From CAZPQK01 sp964588695 (GTDB lineage Bacteria > Krumholzibacteriota > Krumholzibacteriia > WVZY01 > JAKEHA01), in assembly GCA_964588695.1 (NCBI GenBank), contig CAZPQK010000016.1, positions 1-64,000 on the forward strand: a stretch of 64,000 nucleotides of DNA. Reading direction: 5' to 3'. The position numbers and the translations under genes were made by a program. The notes under the pieces were generated by a model. The model was not told the origin of the DNA and did not search any database. It was given only the letters and a program-made list of their open reading frames with translations. Numbering within the stretch: position 1 is the stretch's first letter; each line of letters begins with the position of its first letter. Below, piece after piece: positions 52,354-60,705 of the stretch.

Positions 52354-52542
52354 CTAGTCGAAGTCGCGATCCATTAGCGTTTTGCGGCCGTCGCTTTTGG
52401 CGTTCTCGATAGCCCGATCACACAACGCCCGAATCTTGTCAGAAAGCGCGGGCGCAACGTTGCCGGCAGTGTTCATCCCGGCCGAGGACTTCACGTAAGC
52501 TTTCAACTTGGACACAACTACCAGAACTTCTTGTTCGCTCAT
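52354..52542 (-). CDS. Bacterial histone-fold DNA-binding protein
   Basis: A 62-residue protein with the helix-strand-loop-helix order of a single histone fold: helix 1 EVLVVVSKLKAYVKSSAG, long helix 2 NVAPALSDKIRALCDRAIEN, and the loop-helix-3 string SDGRKTLMDRDFD. The R-K-T/D pattern and the VVSKLKAY start match bacterial histones such as Bdellovibrio Bd0055. Those bind or bend DNA as dimers and may compact the nucleoid. The start has GGGAG five bases upstream, and a near-consensus promoter lies above it. No partner gene is linked. Length is typical for the group. Confidence 0.75.
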   Translation of the reverse strand: MSEQEVLVVVSKLKAYVKSSAGMNTAGNVAPALSDKIRALCDRAIENAKSDGRKTLMDRDFD

Positions 52543-52594
52543 GGAAACTCCCTAGTTCAAAAAACGGATGAGGCCTCCGACAAATCTGGCCGGG

Positions 52595-52623
52595 ATATTA
52601 CGACAGGGCATGTGTTTGTCCAA
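52595..52623 (-). promoter_or_regulatory. Promoter of the histone gene
   Basis: On the minus strand, TTGGAC (52618-52623), exactly 17 bases, then TAATAT (52595-52600). A strong housekeeping-type promoter with a leader of about 45 bases, fitting an abundant protein. Confidence 0.7.
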
Positions 52624-52677
52624 CAATTTCTTAACTGCGACGATGATGTCGCGTGGGGCACCTGCCCAACCACGCCT

Positions 52678-52704
52678 GTAACATGCTGTTATCACACATG
52701 TTAC
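52678..52704. repeat. Inverted repeat past mscS
   Basis: GTAACATG (52678-52685) and CATGTTAC (52697-52704) are perfect complements with an 11-base gap, 8 bases past the mscS-like stop. Could be an operator for the histone gene or a weak terminator. Confidence 0.4.
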
Positions 52705-52711
52705 GATACCG

Positions 52712-53533
52712 CTAGGCGGCGTCGGGTTCCAGCATGCCAGAGATTAACTCCCGCGAAAGAATGCCTCGTGCGATGAGCTCGTCTTTGATGCGCTCGAGGA
52801 CATCACTCACCAGTACCCGTTCCAGGCGGACGTCGAGCACGTAGCACTTGATCTTAAACCGCGTCAGAAACGTGCGGTCAAAGTCGTCCGCTACCAGCAC
52901 TGCGATGGGCTTTCGCAGGTACACGTAAGGCGAACTGGCCGCGGCGTCACTCGCCAGCTCTTTCACCGAGGCGACATCGACGAACGCGGGTAATGTAAAA
53001 TCGATCACCACCATCTCGTCGAGCGAACCCGAGTTAGAGTTGACGACCGCCTCGGTCATCATCATGGCGTTGGGCAGGCTGACGGTGCTATCGTCAAAAG
53101 TGCGAATATTCGTAGTTCGGATACCGATGCTTAACACTTCCCCGTAGTGCCCGCGGATTTGTACCATATCGCCCACGCGGAAAGGCTCGTCGAACAGAAT
53201 AAAAATCCCTGCCAGAATATTCCGTACAATCTCCTGCGCCGCGAGTCCCACCGCCAGGCCCGCCGACGCGGTCACCGCAAGCACGGCGTTGGCCTGCGGC
53301 TTAAAGATGAACACGATTATAAAGTAGATGGTGACCGACCACACCACTAGTCGAGCGATCGGAAACACGCGTCCAATTTGCAGTCGGTGACGGCTAAAGC
53401 GATTACTAAGTAGGGTTAGCGCCCACAACAACAATCGCAGCAATACCCAGGCAAAACCAAGCGCGAACACGGTGGCGAGTACGCGCCGGAACGATAGAAG
53501 TTCGGTTAATGATTGAACTGCTGTGGTATCCAT
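52712..53533 (-). CDS. MscS-family mechanosensitive ion channel
   Basis: A 273-residue small-conductance channel. Three hydrophobic segments (about residues 15-37, 58-78 and 84-112) include the pore helix AVTASAGLAVGLAAQEIVRN, with the family Gly/Ala packing. After it come ILAGIFILFDEPFRVGDMVQI and RGHYGEVLSIGIRTTNIRTFDDSTVSLPN-like beta domain (begin RGHYGEVLSIGIRTTNIRT). The C-terminal domain is complete. It opens under membrane tension to relieve osmotic shock. Its upstream neighbour is a large ATPase 13 bases away, an uncommon pairing. Confidence 0.92.
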   Translation of the reverse strand: MDTTAVQSLTELLSFRRVLATVFALGFAWVLLRLLLWALTLLSNRFSRHRLQIGRVFPIARLVVWSVTIYFIIVFIFKPQANAVLAVTASAGLAVGLAAQEIVRNILAGIFILFDEPFRVGDMVQIRGHYGEVLSIGIRTTNIRTFDDSTVSLPNAMMMTEAVVNSNSGSLDEMVVIDFTLPAFVDVASVKELASDAAASSPYVYLRKPIAVLVADDFDRTFLTRFKIKCYVLDVRLERVLVSDVLERIKDELIARGILSRELISGMLEPDAA

Positions 53534-53546
53534 AAAGCCTTCTCCT

Positions 53547-55958
53547 CTAGTAGAGGATTCTGATCGTTTCCAACGTCGTTGACAGGACGTGCCAAAAGAC
53601 AGGATTAAGTCCGTAAACCTGATCGTCGGTGTTTACTTCTTCGCCGGTTTCCACTTCCCCACGTTTGATAAGATTTAGCTGCAGCAAGTAGCTCATTACC
53701 GCACGGGTCCGACTGCGATTGACGCGAAAGATTGCCGCGTGTTCGCTTTCCGAAAGCACACCGTTGTTTAGGATCTCGGCCAGAGTAAACAAATACAATC
53801 TATCAAAGCGGGTGATGAACGCCGTATCCGGACGCTCCAGTTTAGACACGACAATAGTCTCGCGGTCGGTATCGGCCGACAACGACGCCAACCAATAGAA
53901 CAACGCCGAATCCATGTTGCCGCCGCTAATTTGAAACAGCGTCTCGAAATACTTCTCTTGAAGCTCCGTTTGAACCTTCTCTGAGTCGGCGGGATGCGAT
54001 AGTAACAGTTTGCGAATCTTGCGGTCGGTGACACCAACCTCCGAAAACCGAATCTGCAGCCCCGAACTACGGTGTCGGATGAGCAGACCCTCTTGCAACG
54101 TGTCGGCCGAATGAAACGACGTCTCGACGACGTGGCTAAAAAACCGGTTCACGTTTAGCAACTCGTCCATGCGTCGCCACGAGTACAACCGGAAGCTGAT
54201 CACCCACAACACGCGTGCGCGCGTCGCCAGCACAAAAAACATCAGCGCTTCTATCGCGCGACGTCCGCCGATGGCGCGAAGCATGGTCAGGTGCCCGCCT
54301 TCGAGAATCATGACGCGGCGCGGTAGCTCGAGCACTTTATCGGCGAGGGCTTCCATGCTTTCAAAAGTTCCGTCCAACTCGAACCAGGCGGTGGCCGCAG
54401 CGACGAGTTCGTCGACCGTGTTGATTCGTTGTTTCAACTCGCAACGCAGCACCGGCATCGCTTCGTCGAGGTCAGACTCGAAACAGTTCAGCAACGACGT
54501 CTTCCCGCTTCCTTCGGGGCCGATAACGGCGACGCTGGAAGGGCGCCCGGAGTTCCAACGGGTAAACACCGAACTGAGCGTTTCCAGAGCACTCTCGCGC
54601 CCGACCAGCATCTCGCGGCTTTGCAACGGTGACGACGAGAACAGGCGTCGGTAAATGGGCGGAAGGTCGCGGGTGCGCTCGGCAACGTCGGCCATGTTGG
54701 GCAGGTCGGCAAACGCCAGTAGCGTTTCCTGCGTCTTGCGCTGCACGCCAATGACTTTGCCGATGCGTAACAGCCCGTCTTCGGCGCGAAAGTACATGCG
54801 TCGCGAGATACGCGAGAACTTGCGCCACTGGCGATGCGCGCGGTTCGATGTAGCCTCGCGAAACTTCTCGGCCGAGTTCGCCGACCGACGCATCGCCCAG
54901 CGCATGCGGGCCGAGAACTCGTCGGTCTTTTCGACGTCCTGGCGAATCTGCTCTATCGCCGACTGCTGATACTCTTCAATCTGGGTAACGGCTTCTTCGG
55001 CAAACGCGTCAAACGGATCGGCGATTACACTTAAACGCTCGCGGGCACGCGTCAACGACCCGGTAACAATCTCGGCAACTTCGCGGGCGCGATCCTTTGG
55101 ATCGATCGGCTCTTCGCCTTCGGCTGGCGGCGGCGGCTCCTGGGCGAGTTCGTCGATTGCAACATCCAGGTTGGAGCGAACGATTTGCCACGCCTCTTTC
55201 ATCGCAAGCACCGCGTTGGTGTGCAACTCGGAGTAACGACTGATGACTTCCTGGTGTTTGAAGCCACTCGGATCTAGCACCACGCGGCGGGCAACGTCTT
55301 GAGTGGGCACGTGCACCACTTCGTATTGCGACCACAGTCGAACCTTGGTGGTTAGCTGGCGTGCGCGTCGCACCAGTGAGATCCGCGACTGACCTGCGTG
55401 CTCGGTTGCCTGGGCGTGCACGTCGCAAACGCGTTCGCCACCGGGAACTGCGGGTGCGGTTCGCCGTGCCTTGATCGTCGCGGCCGACACCGGAAAACTA
55501 TCAACGTTTTTAACCAGCGTCGACTGCATGTCGTTGAACAGCGGCGCAACCGTAACCACCGGCGACTGTCGCTCTAGCGTGCGCATCGGGATAAGTCGGG
55601 CGTGACGGTAGAGTCGCGCGATTTGTTTTTCTAAAAGCGAAGAGACCCGTCGGAATGCCCGCCGGTCGGGGGCGTCGCCTTCGATCAGTTCGGCAAACGT
55701 CTGGGTTAGTTTATTCTCTGCAGAGGTCAGGTCTTCGGCGGCCGATGTGGTCGCACCGCGAACGTCGGCGGCAATGCGACGCAGTCGGTCCGAGGCGCGC
55801 TGCCTTTCGCGACCAAACACGGCTTCGAGCTTGTCGATGGAACCGGATATGGCGGGACGTTGATCGCGCAAACCCAAAAAGCGATCGCGTTCGGCCCAGG
55901 TGGTAGTCGGCTGCTCTTGGGCGTTCTCTTTGGAGTTTTCTTGGGGGGTATCGGTCAT
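53547..55958 (-). CDS. Large ATPase (AAA/STAND-like P-loop) coexpressed with the MscS channel
   Basis: An 803-residue protein. The N-terminal 450 residues are mostly charged helix and coiled coil (RQRASDRLRRIAADVRGATT, ENKLTQTFAELIEG, RRARQLTTKVRLWSQYE) with no membrane span I can see. A P-loop ATPase follows, with Walker A AVIGPEGSGKTSLLNCF, a Walker-B-like VMILEGGHL and sensor-like VLWVISFRLYSWRRMDELLN. The last 200 residues look like winged helices (NGVLSESEHAAIFRVNRS). I recognise no named family. It is placed just upstream of mscS and is probably cotranscribed; a role in gating or envelope stress is inference. Confidence 0.65.
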   Translation of the reverse strand: MTDTPQENSKENAQEQPTTTWAERDRFLGLRDQRPAISGSIDKLEAVFGRERQRASDRLRRIAADVRGATTSAAEDLTSAENKLTQTFAELIEGDAPDRRAFRRVSSLLEKQIARLYRHARLIPMRTLERQSPVVTVAPLFNDMQSTLVKNVDSFPVSAATIKARRTAPAVPGGERVCDVHAQATEHAGQSRISLVRRARQLTTKVRLWSQYEVVHVPTQDVARRVVLDPSGFKHQEVISRYSELHTNAVLAMKEAWQIVRSNLDVAIDELAQEPPPPAEGEEPIDPKDRAREVAEIVTGSLTRARERLSVIADPFDAFAEEAVTQIEEYQQSAIEQIRQDVEKTDEFSARMRWAMRRSANSAEKFREATSNRAHRQWRKFSRISRRMYFRAEDGLLRIGKVIGVQRKTQETLLAFADLPNMADVAERTRDLPPIYRRLFSSSPLQSREMLVGRESALETLSSVFTRWNSGRPSSVAVIGPEGSGKTSLLNCFESDLDEAMPVLRCELKQRINTVDELVAAATAWFELDGTFESMEALADKVLELPRRVMILEGGHLTMLRAIGGRRAIEALMFFVLATRARVLWVISFRLYSWRRMDELLNVNRFFSHVVETSFHSADTLQEGLLIRHRSSGLQIRFSEVGVTDRKIRKLLLSHPADSEKVQTELQEKYFETLFQISGGNMDSALFYWLASLSADTDRETIVVSKLERPDTAFITRFDRLYLFTLAEILNNGVLSESEHAAIFRVNRSRTRAVMSYLLQLNLIKRGEVETGEEVNTDDQVYGLNPVFWHVLSTTLETIRILY

Positions 55959-56133
55959 TAAAAAGGGCCCACGTCCTGGCGGCCCGAGAGGAGTTGATCG
56001 CAGGGAACCTAATCTGGCTCCGAGCCGTAAGTCTAACCAGGGAAATGCCGGAATTCCACGGCAATCTTACCGGTTAGTCGCCCTGCGATCCGGGGCACCA
56101 GCGAGGTGTAGGCGAGCCGGGACACAAGCTGGA

Positions 56134-56526
56134 CTATTCCGCTCGTTTGAGCGATTCGTACCCACCTGCAACGATGGCGTCCTTGTACCCGAACGTTTTC
56201 AACAAGACCAACGCTTCGCGCGAATGATTGCCGTCGGCGCAATACAGCACAATCTTGCGCGACTTATCTTCGCCTAGCTCTTTCGCCCGAGTGACAATTT
56301 CGCCGAAGGGAATATTGACGGCGCCCGAAACGTGGCCGCTTTCGAACTGTTGGGCCGAGCGTAGGTCAACGAGTAGTGCACCTTCGCGGATCGCTGTCCA
56401 GGCTCTCTGTTCGACGGACTGATCGGCGTTGTCGGAAGGTTGGCTGGAGCATCCGAGGAGGGATGCGCAAAACAGCAGTAAGAAAATCGCTCCAGGTAGC
56501 ACTCGCTTGTAGTTAGGACAAGTCAT
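56134..56526 (-). CDS. Rhodanese-like sulfurtransferase lipoprotein
   Basis: A 130-residue single-domain rhodanese behind a lipoprotein signal (lipobox LLGCSS, cysteine 26). The start is the ATG at 56526; the preceding TTG is also open. The string LLVDLRSAQQFESGHVSGAV is the family N-terminal half, and the catalytic cysteine is C96 in VLYCADGNHSREAL. It would transfer sulfane sulfur in the periplasm, or sense it. A DUF2892 gene, its frequent partner, lies 9 kb away. Confidence 0.85.
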   Translation of the reverse strand: MTCPNYKRVLPGAIFLLLFCASLLGCSSQPSDNADQSVEQRAWTAIREGALLVDLRSAQQFESGHVSGAVNIPFGEIVTRAKELGEDKSRKIVLYCADGNHSREALVLLKTFGYKDAIVAGGYESLKRAE

Positions 56527-56711
56527 CAAAGGAATTCCTTCCTGTACCGGTTATTGCAATCAACAACAAACCACCAACACCAATACCGTCGCCTATTGTA
56601 GATGGAAAAGGCACATCGCACCACCGAGTTCCAGCGGATTGCGGCACATACTGTCCGTCCTTATACGGCTCGTGTTATGCTGGTTCGTACTACTAGTCCA
56701 AAGGGGGAGTT

Positions 56712-56942
56712 ATGACATTAGTTCTGTTGATTGCGTTCGCCATCGCTTCCAGCGCAGTGTTCTACCTGCTGTCGAGGCTGTCGGTTAGACTAGGTTGGCT
56801 GGCAATGGCCGGTGTCATGTACCTGATTCTCTCCGCGTTAGGCTTTTTACGAACCGGCGCCGGAGACCTGACGGACTGGATACACGTGGTTGTGACCGTC
56901 GTTGCGATCGTGCTGCTTGCTTGGCATCGCAGAACCGTCTAA
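56712..56942 (+). CDS. Small membrane protein of unknown function
   Basis: A 76-residue protein with two or three hydrophobic segments (LVLLIAFAIASSAVFYLLSR, LGWLAMAGVMYLILSALGFL, WIHVVVTVVAIVLLAWH). A good GGGGGAG lies before the ATG, and a strong terminator follows eight bases past the stop, so the gene is real and monocistronic. No family is recognised. Confidence 0.65.
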   Translation: MTLVLLIAFAIASSAVFYLLSRLSVRLGWLAMAGVMYLILSALGFLRTGAGDLTDWIHVVVTVVAIVLLAWHRRTV

Positions 56943-56949
56943 GCAATGA

Positions 56950-56974
56950 GGGAGCGATAGACTCGCTCCCTTTT
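56950..56974 (+). terminator. Rho-independent terminator
   Basis: GGGAGCGA (56950-56957), loop TAGAC, TCGCTCCC (56963-56970), then TTTT. Perfect 8-bp stem. Confidence 0.9.
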
Positions 56975-57201
56975 CACTTTGTACAAGCGCTTGTGACGCC
57001 GCGCAAGGACCTTGAGGGTAGAACCAACTCTTTGCGCGCTTCCCCAAGTTCGGCAGACCGGGCAGGTAGCGGTTTCCACCCGTATTCTCATCGCGTGAAT
57101 TGCGCCGGCAGCGGCCCTACGCCTTCGATGATTGGGGGGTTCCCTAAGTTAGGGTAGTGTGGTAAGTTACCGGGTCTACAGAGTTTTTCCTCATTCTTGG
57201 G

Positions 57202-57277
<76 letters not shown>

Positions 57278-57545
57278 TATTTTTCAACAGCTAAGCGCAG
57301 TCCTGTCGGTGACACTTGTTAGGCGTGTCGCTCCAGTGTCTCCCCGGTCGGAGTTAACAAGTTTCGATATGCCCTCGGGCAAACCGCAGAAACACCATCA
57401 GCTGACCACAGTCGAACGCCAAAAAATCTTTCATGTCGTTGTTAGTCATGAGGATAGGGCGTCACGCCTATCTGGAAATCGAAGCTTTTTGTATACTCGC
57501 GGTGAGCAGTTACTTGTGGCCCCCTAAGCACCGGAGGTTAGCGCC

Positions 57546-58001
57546 GTGAAGTGGTTTGTGTTCCTCGTTGTTGTCTTCGGATCCTGGTGCCCTAGTTTCG
57601 CGCAGACTTGCCAGTTGGAGTTTGCCGACACGGCCATTGAGACCGACGCGTCTCGGTGGTGGGGTTTGTGTGCGTCTGGCGACGTGCACGTTGCAGTCCA
57701 AGGTTTCGGCCCCTTTTCGTCGTACGCACTCGGAAACTTCTGGGGCGCCCTACCTGCTCCGGTTGAGATCATCGCGGACGCCAAGTTCACCCCGCTAAAC
57801 CCGAACGTCACTTACCTGACGGTTTTCACGGCCGGGGGAGACGTATATCGCCGGCCACTAACTAGCGCTAGCGGGATACCTCAGCCGATACCTCAGTCCA
57901 CTCAGCCGAACTACATTGGCAACATACTTGGATCGGAACCGGTCCCGGCAAAGCAATCTACCCTAGGTAGAATCAAAGCTGAACAGAGAGATCACCCTTA
58001 G
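57546..58001 (+). CDS. Small secreted protein of the S-x-G-x-[IL]-K tail family, copy A
   Basis: A 151-residue protein with a signal peptide (to about residue 20, CPSFAQTC). GTG start, with GGAGG eight bases upstream. Two related segments, one with LGNFWGALPAPVEI and one with YIGNILGSEPVPAKQ, resemble parts of the next gene, as does TYLTVFTAGGDVYRRPLTS. It ends QSTLGRIKAEQRDHP. No known domain. It lies in the insert between the tRNA-Thr gene and its duplicated 3' end. Confidence 0.65.
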   Translation: MKWFVFLVVVFGSWCPSFAQTCQLEFADTAIETDASRWWGLCASGDVHVAVQGFGPFSSYALGNFWGALPAPVEIIADAKFTPLNPNVTYLTVFTAGGDVYRRPLTSASGIPQPIPQSTQPNYIGNILGSEPVPAKQSTLGRIKAEQRDHP

Positions 58002-58023
58002 CCCCACAATCGGAGGTAAACTA

Positions 58024-58374
58024 ATGAATCGGTTTTTCTTGTTGTCCGCCGCCGCGTTCCTGCTGGCCCTGGCCGCGCTGATTGCCTTTCACATAGGGGC
58101 GAGATCCGTTAGCGCCCAAGCGCCGGGAATCATCCAGTCGTTCGCGATCGACAACGATCAGACGTACGTCATCACCACCGATGGTAATGTGTGGGCCCGC
58201 CCACTTCGGCTAGTCGAAGAGGTTCCAGCGGATGGATGCGGCGCGGGATTGCCTTTTCAGATTGTGAAATACTGTCCGGGCTCTAGCGCGTACTTCGTTG
58301 GCAACATTTGGGATGGTGGGCCGGTCCATTTAGATGAACGTTCGCTTGGCAAGCTCAAGGGAGATTATCGGTAA
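58024..58374 (+). CDS. Small secreted protein of the S-x-G-x-[IL]-K tail family, copy B
   Basis: A 116-residue protein with a hydrophobic N-terminus (about residues 5-28) then mature sequence. GGAGG lies seven bases before the ATG. The strings TYVITTDGNVWARPLRLVEE and AYFVGNIWDGGPVHLDE align with the preceding gene, so the two are diverged tandem paralogs. It ends ERSLGKLKGDYR, the same tail pattern as copy A and as the protein at 16612-17205. Cysteines at about 77 and 88. Function unknown. Confidence 0.65.
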   Translation: MNRFFLLSAAAFLLALAALIAFHIGARSVSAQAPGIIQSFAIDNDQTYVITTDGNVWARPLRLVEEVPADGCGAGLPFQIVKYCPGSSAYFVGNIWDGGPVHLDERSLGKLKGDYR

Positions 58375-58410
58375 TCGGACGCAACACGACTGGAGTTCTT
58401 GACTCGTGAT

Positions 58411-58470
58411 CGCATTCGAAATGCGTAGGTCAACGATTCGAATCCGCTCATCGGCTCCATATCTTTCAAC
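58411..58470 (+). repeat. Duplicated tRNA-Thr 3' end (putative att-type direct repeat)
   Basis: 55 of 60 bases match 57229-57288, which spans the anticodon, variable and T arms, acceptor 3' strand, CCA and the next eleven bases. The 5' half of a tRNA is not recognisable before it, and the anticodon loop is CGA, so this is not an intact tRNA. It marks the right end of a 1.2 kb insert. The rest of 58375-58716 holds two hairpins (58583-58601 and 58633-58652) and no gene that I can support. Confidence 0.75.
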
Positions 58471-58582
58471 GAATTAGGTGGGTCTTCGGCGCGAACCGTT
58501 TTCTTGTGGACTGCACCATTTGTTGCGTTGCGTTTCGAGTGCCGAGGAGGACCGCCCGGCGCTAGTGCTCCGAGTTCGGGTG

Positions 58583-58652
58583 GCTACCGCGCTGCGGTAG
58601 CGGTATCGGCATGGCCCGTCAATTCCTGGAGTGTGGGCATGTCAGTGCCCAC
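58583..58652. repeat. Two perfect hairpins past the HEPN gene
   Basis: GCTACCGC-GCT-GCGGTAGC (58583-58601) and GTGGGCA-TGTCAG-TGCCCAC (58633-58652). Both lack a T-tract on either side. They lie between the tRNA repeat and the 3' end of the minus-strand gene and may end its message. Confidence 0.4.
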
Positions 58653-58716
58653 CTCAACCAATGGAATGGCAAACGTTTGACAAAGATCAGGCCATCGGAC
58701 GTAAAACTTGATTGGA

Positions 58717-59766
58717 CTAATCCGATGAATTCTGCGACGTCGGTTCGACACCCTCAGCGAAGCGCGCCCTGCGCAGTTCCACAGTCCTTATCTGCGCCAA
58801 CCGGTGCGTGATTAGGAATGGTAGCGGCATCTCGTGGCCATTGAAGCGCCGCATCCAATCTTTGTGGGAGGCCGCCTCATCACCGGTGTAAAATACAAGT
58901 CGCATGGCGCTTGGAGTGCCAAATAGCAGCCCCGAATCGTCTACGATCAAATCGGTGGATTCAACTTGAATCGGCGTTCCATCGTCCACCCGTCCGTTGA
59001 CAATCGTTAGATCGAAGTAGGGCCAGAGCGTCAGAACGTACTTACTCGGCCCTTTTCTGTTGTCCAAGTAAATACATTCGCCAACGAAGACACCAACATT
59101 GTAGTCGGGCAGTATCATGTTGCCGCCGGTTTTCGATAGTCGTTTGAGATGTGCGTTGATCCGTTCTTCTTCGCGGCTGCGCAGCCGAATATCAGTATCC
59201 TGATACAGCTCATTAATAGCGTCAACAACATGCTGGATCGGGTCAAAAGCTACGATACCCAGTCGCATATCAGTCCCGTGCACTATCTCGTTTCTAATGC
59301 GTCTCATTGAGTGCAATGATTCTGCCGAACGAGTTAATAAGCCCTTCTCTTCCGCCTCATTGATTAGTTGAAAGAACTTGTTTCCGTGCTTTGTTGAACC
59401 TTTGGAAATTCCAAGCCTTTGTCGAAGCGCCATCTCAAGCGCTCGAATCGCAAGACCCAACACCTCATCAACTTGGCCGTAGTCATAGAAGGCTGTGAGC
59501 AGCATCCCGCGAGCCCTCGCGACCACATCTCGAATATGCGGCGGAACCTGTTCGAGCAATCTAAGCTCAGGTAGCGCTTGCTCGTAGGTTTCAAAAGATG
59601 AAAATCCCAGTTTCGCCCATATGGAGGCTGGTTCCGGAGAGTTCTTAGACAAAGTGCTCCTAAACGAAGATCGTTGTTCGCCAATTTCTCGATCCGCTCG
59701 GCTACCTAAGCGTGCTCTTAACTTCACCCAACGCAGAAGGGTCAGTACCGACACCAGCGGTGCCAT
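58717..59766 (-). CDS. Protein with HEPN-like region, function unknown
   Basis: A 349-residue protein. Residues about 80-165 are helical and contain R158-N159-x3-H163 in RRIRNEIVHGTDMR, which is the R-[ND]-x3-H ribonuclease motif of HEPN domains. The preceding helix EVLGLAIRALEMALRQRLG and FFQLINEAEEKGLLT also fit. The rest, from about 190, is beta-rich with no domain I know. There is a weakly hydrophobic start (LVSVLTLLRWVKL). I saw no MNT-type partner gene. It lies next to the tRNA-bounded insert, which suits an accessory or defence role, but that is inference. Confidence 0.5.
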   Translation of the reverse strand: MAPLVSVLTLLRWVKLRARLGSRADREIGEQRSSFRSTLSKNSPEPASIWAKLGFSSFETYEQALPELRLLEQVPPHIRDVVARARGMLLTAFYDYGQVDEVLGLAIRALEMALRQRLGISKGSTKHGNKFFQLINEAEEKGLLTRSAESLHSMRRIRNEIVHGTDMRLGIVAFDPIQHVVDAINELYQDTDIRLRSREEERINAHLKRLSKTGGNMILPDYNVGVFVGECIYLDNRKGPSKYVLTLWPYFDLTIVNGRVDDGTPIQVESTDLIVDDSGLLFGTPSAMRLVFYTGDEAASHKDWMRRFNGHEMPLPFLITHRLAQIRTVELRRARFAEGVEPTSQNSSD

Positions 59767-59923
59767 CCAAGAGGTGTTAACGCAGCTTGGTCATCCTCGG
59801 CGTCGAGTAAAGACTACCCGCGGCTGAGGGTACCATAGTGACCTAGCACTTGAGGGGAGTCCGCATGCAACACCCATCGTCCCCCCCGCCATCCCACCAA
59901 ACCGCACCCACTTACCTTAGGGC

Positions 59924-59979
59924 ACAGCCCTTGCTCTCTACCCACGGGGGGACTCCGTTACGCGGAGCCCTTGGGCTGT
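59924..59979 (+). promoter_or_regulatory. Structured leader of the cupredoxin-kinase-barrel operon
   Basis: An outer stem ACAGCCC (59924-59930)/GGGCTGT (59973-59979) encloses an inner stem of GGG and CTCCG against CGGAGCCC (59949-59970, one bulged A) with a TTACG loop. It ends 36 bases before the cupredoxin gene. Could be regulatory RNA or a terminator for something upstream, but no U-tract is present. Confidence 0.4.
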
Positions 59980-60015
59980 AACAGACACGACTACAACACT
60001 TTACGGAACTACACT

Positions 60016-60699
60016 ATGTACCGAAGCCATCGTCGAGCGATCAGGTTTGGTCAGGTTTTAGGCACCGCGGTAGCGGTAGCGGCCATTTTTTCCACCGACC
60101 CAGCGGTTGCGGGACGCATCGAAGGCCGCGTGACCCTCAGCGCGCGCGGCGTTCAACGCGCCGCCCTTAATCCTTATCCGGGCGTCGCCGGTTCGCCGAC
60201 CGAGAACGCCACCGCTAGCAGCGGTGCCCACGAGGTCGTGCTCTACCTTAAAGATTTCGCCACGCCCGCCGACGCGGAATCGGCGCGGCGCGAACTGGTT
60301 CAACGCGACACCAAATTCTACCCATCGGTGATCGGCATTCCGGTCGGCGGCACCGTCGACTTCCCTAACGAAGACCTCGTTTTTCATAACGTGTTTTCGT
60401 ATTCCAAGACTAAGAAGTTCGATCTCGGTCATTACGGACGCGGCAAATCCAAGAGTGTCACGTTTGACAAGCCCGGCCTGGTGAAAGTGTTTTGCGACAT
60501 TCACTCGACAATGTCGGCGTTCATTTATGTCGTCGATAGCGCGGTCGTCACGCAACCCAATGCCGACGGCACCTACGCGATCGATGTCCCGGCAGGCAAC
60601 TACACGCTAGTCGCCTGGCACCCCAACAGCGGCGAGCGCGAATTTAGTGTCACAGTTGGAAACAAACCCGCAAAGGTCAACGTCGACATTTCGTTGTAA
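60016..60699 (+). CDS. Secreted cupredoxin-fold copper protein
   Basis: A 227-residue protein with a signal peptide (to about residue 32). A Greek-key barrel with type-1 copper ligands: H124 in LVFHNVF, C160 and H163 in VKVFCDIHSTM and M166. This order matches plastocyanin-like methylamine-utilisation proteins. A final immunoglobulin-like strand set (GTYAIDVPAGNYTLVAWHPN) suggests a carboxypeptidase-regulatory-type module. The start is the ATG at 60016; the frame is open 15 codons earlier. It would move electrons or sense copper in the periplasm. It lies six bases before the kinase gene. Confidence 0.85.
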   Translation: MYRSHRRAIRFGQVLGTAVAVAAIFSTDPAVAGRIEGRVTLSARGVQRAALNPYPGVAGSPTENATASSGAHEVVLYLKDFATPADAESARRELVQRDTKFYPSVIGIPVGGTVDFPNEDLVFHNVFSYSKTKKFDLGHYGRGKSKSVTFDKPGLVKVFCDIHSTMSAFIYVVDSAVVTQPNADGTYAIDVPAGNYTLVAWHPNSGEREFSVTVGNKPAKVNVDISL

Positions 60700-60705
60700 C
60701 GTACT

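Noticed and set aside
57309..57527. 72-residue frame between the tRNA-Thr gene and copy A
   Set aside because: No Shine-Dalgarno, unlikely composition and no recognisable pattern. Treated as chance.
58383..58459. Second intact tRNA gene
   Set aside because: The bases before 58411 do not form the acceptor and D arms, so only the 3' half is present.
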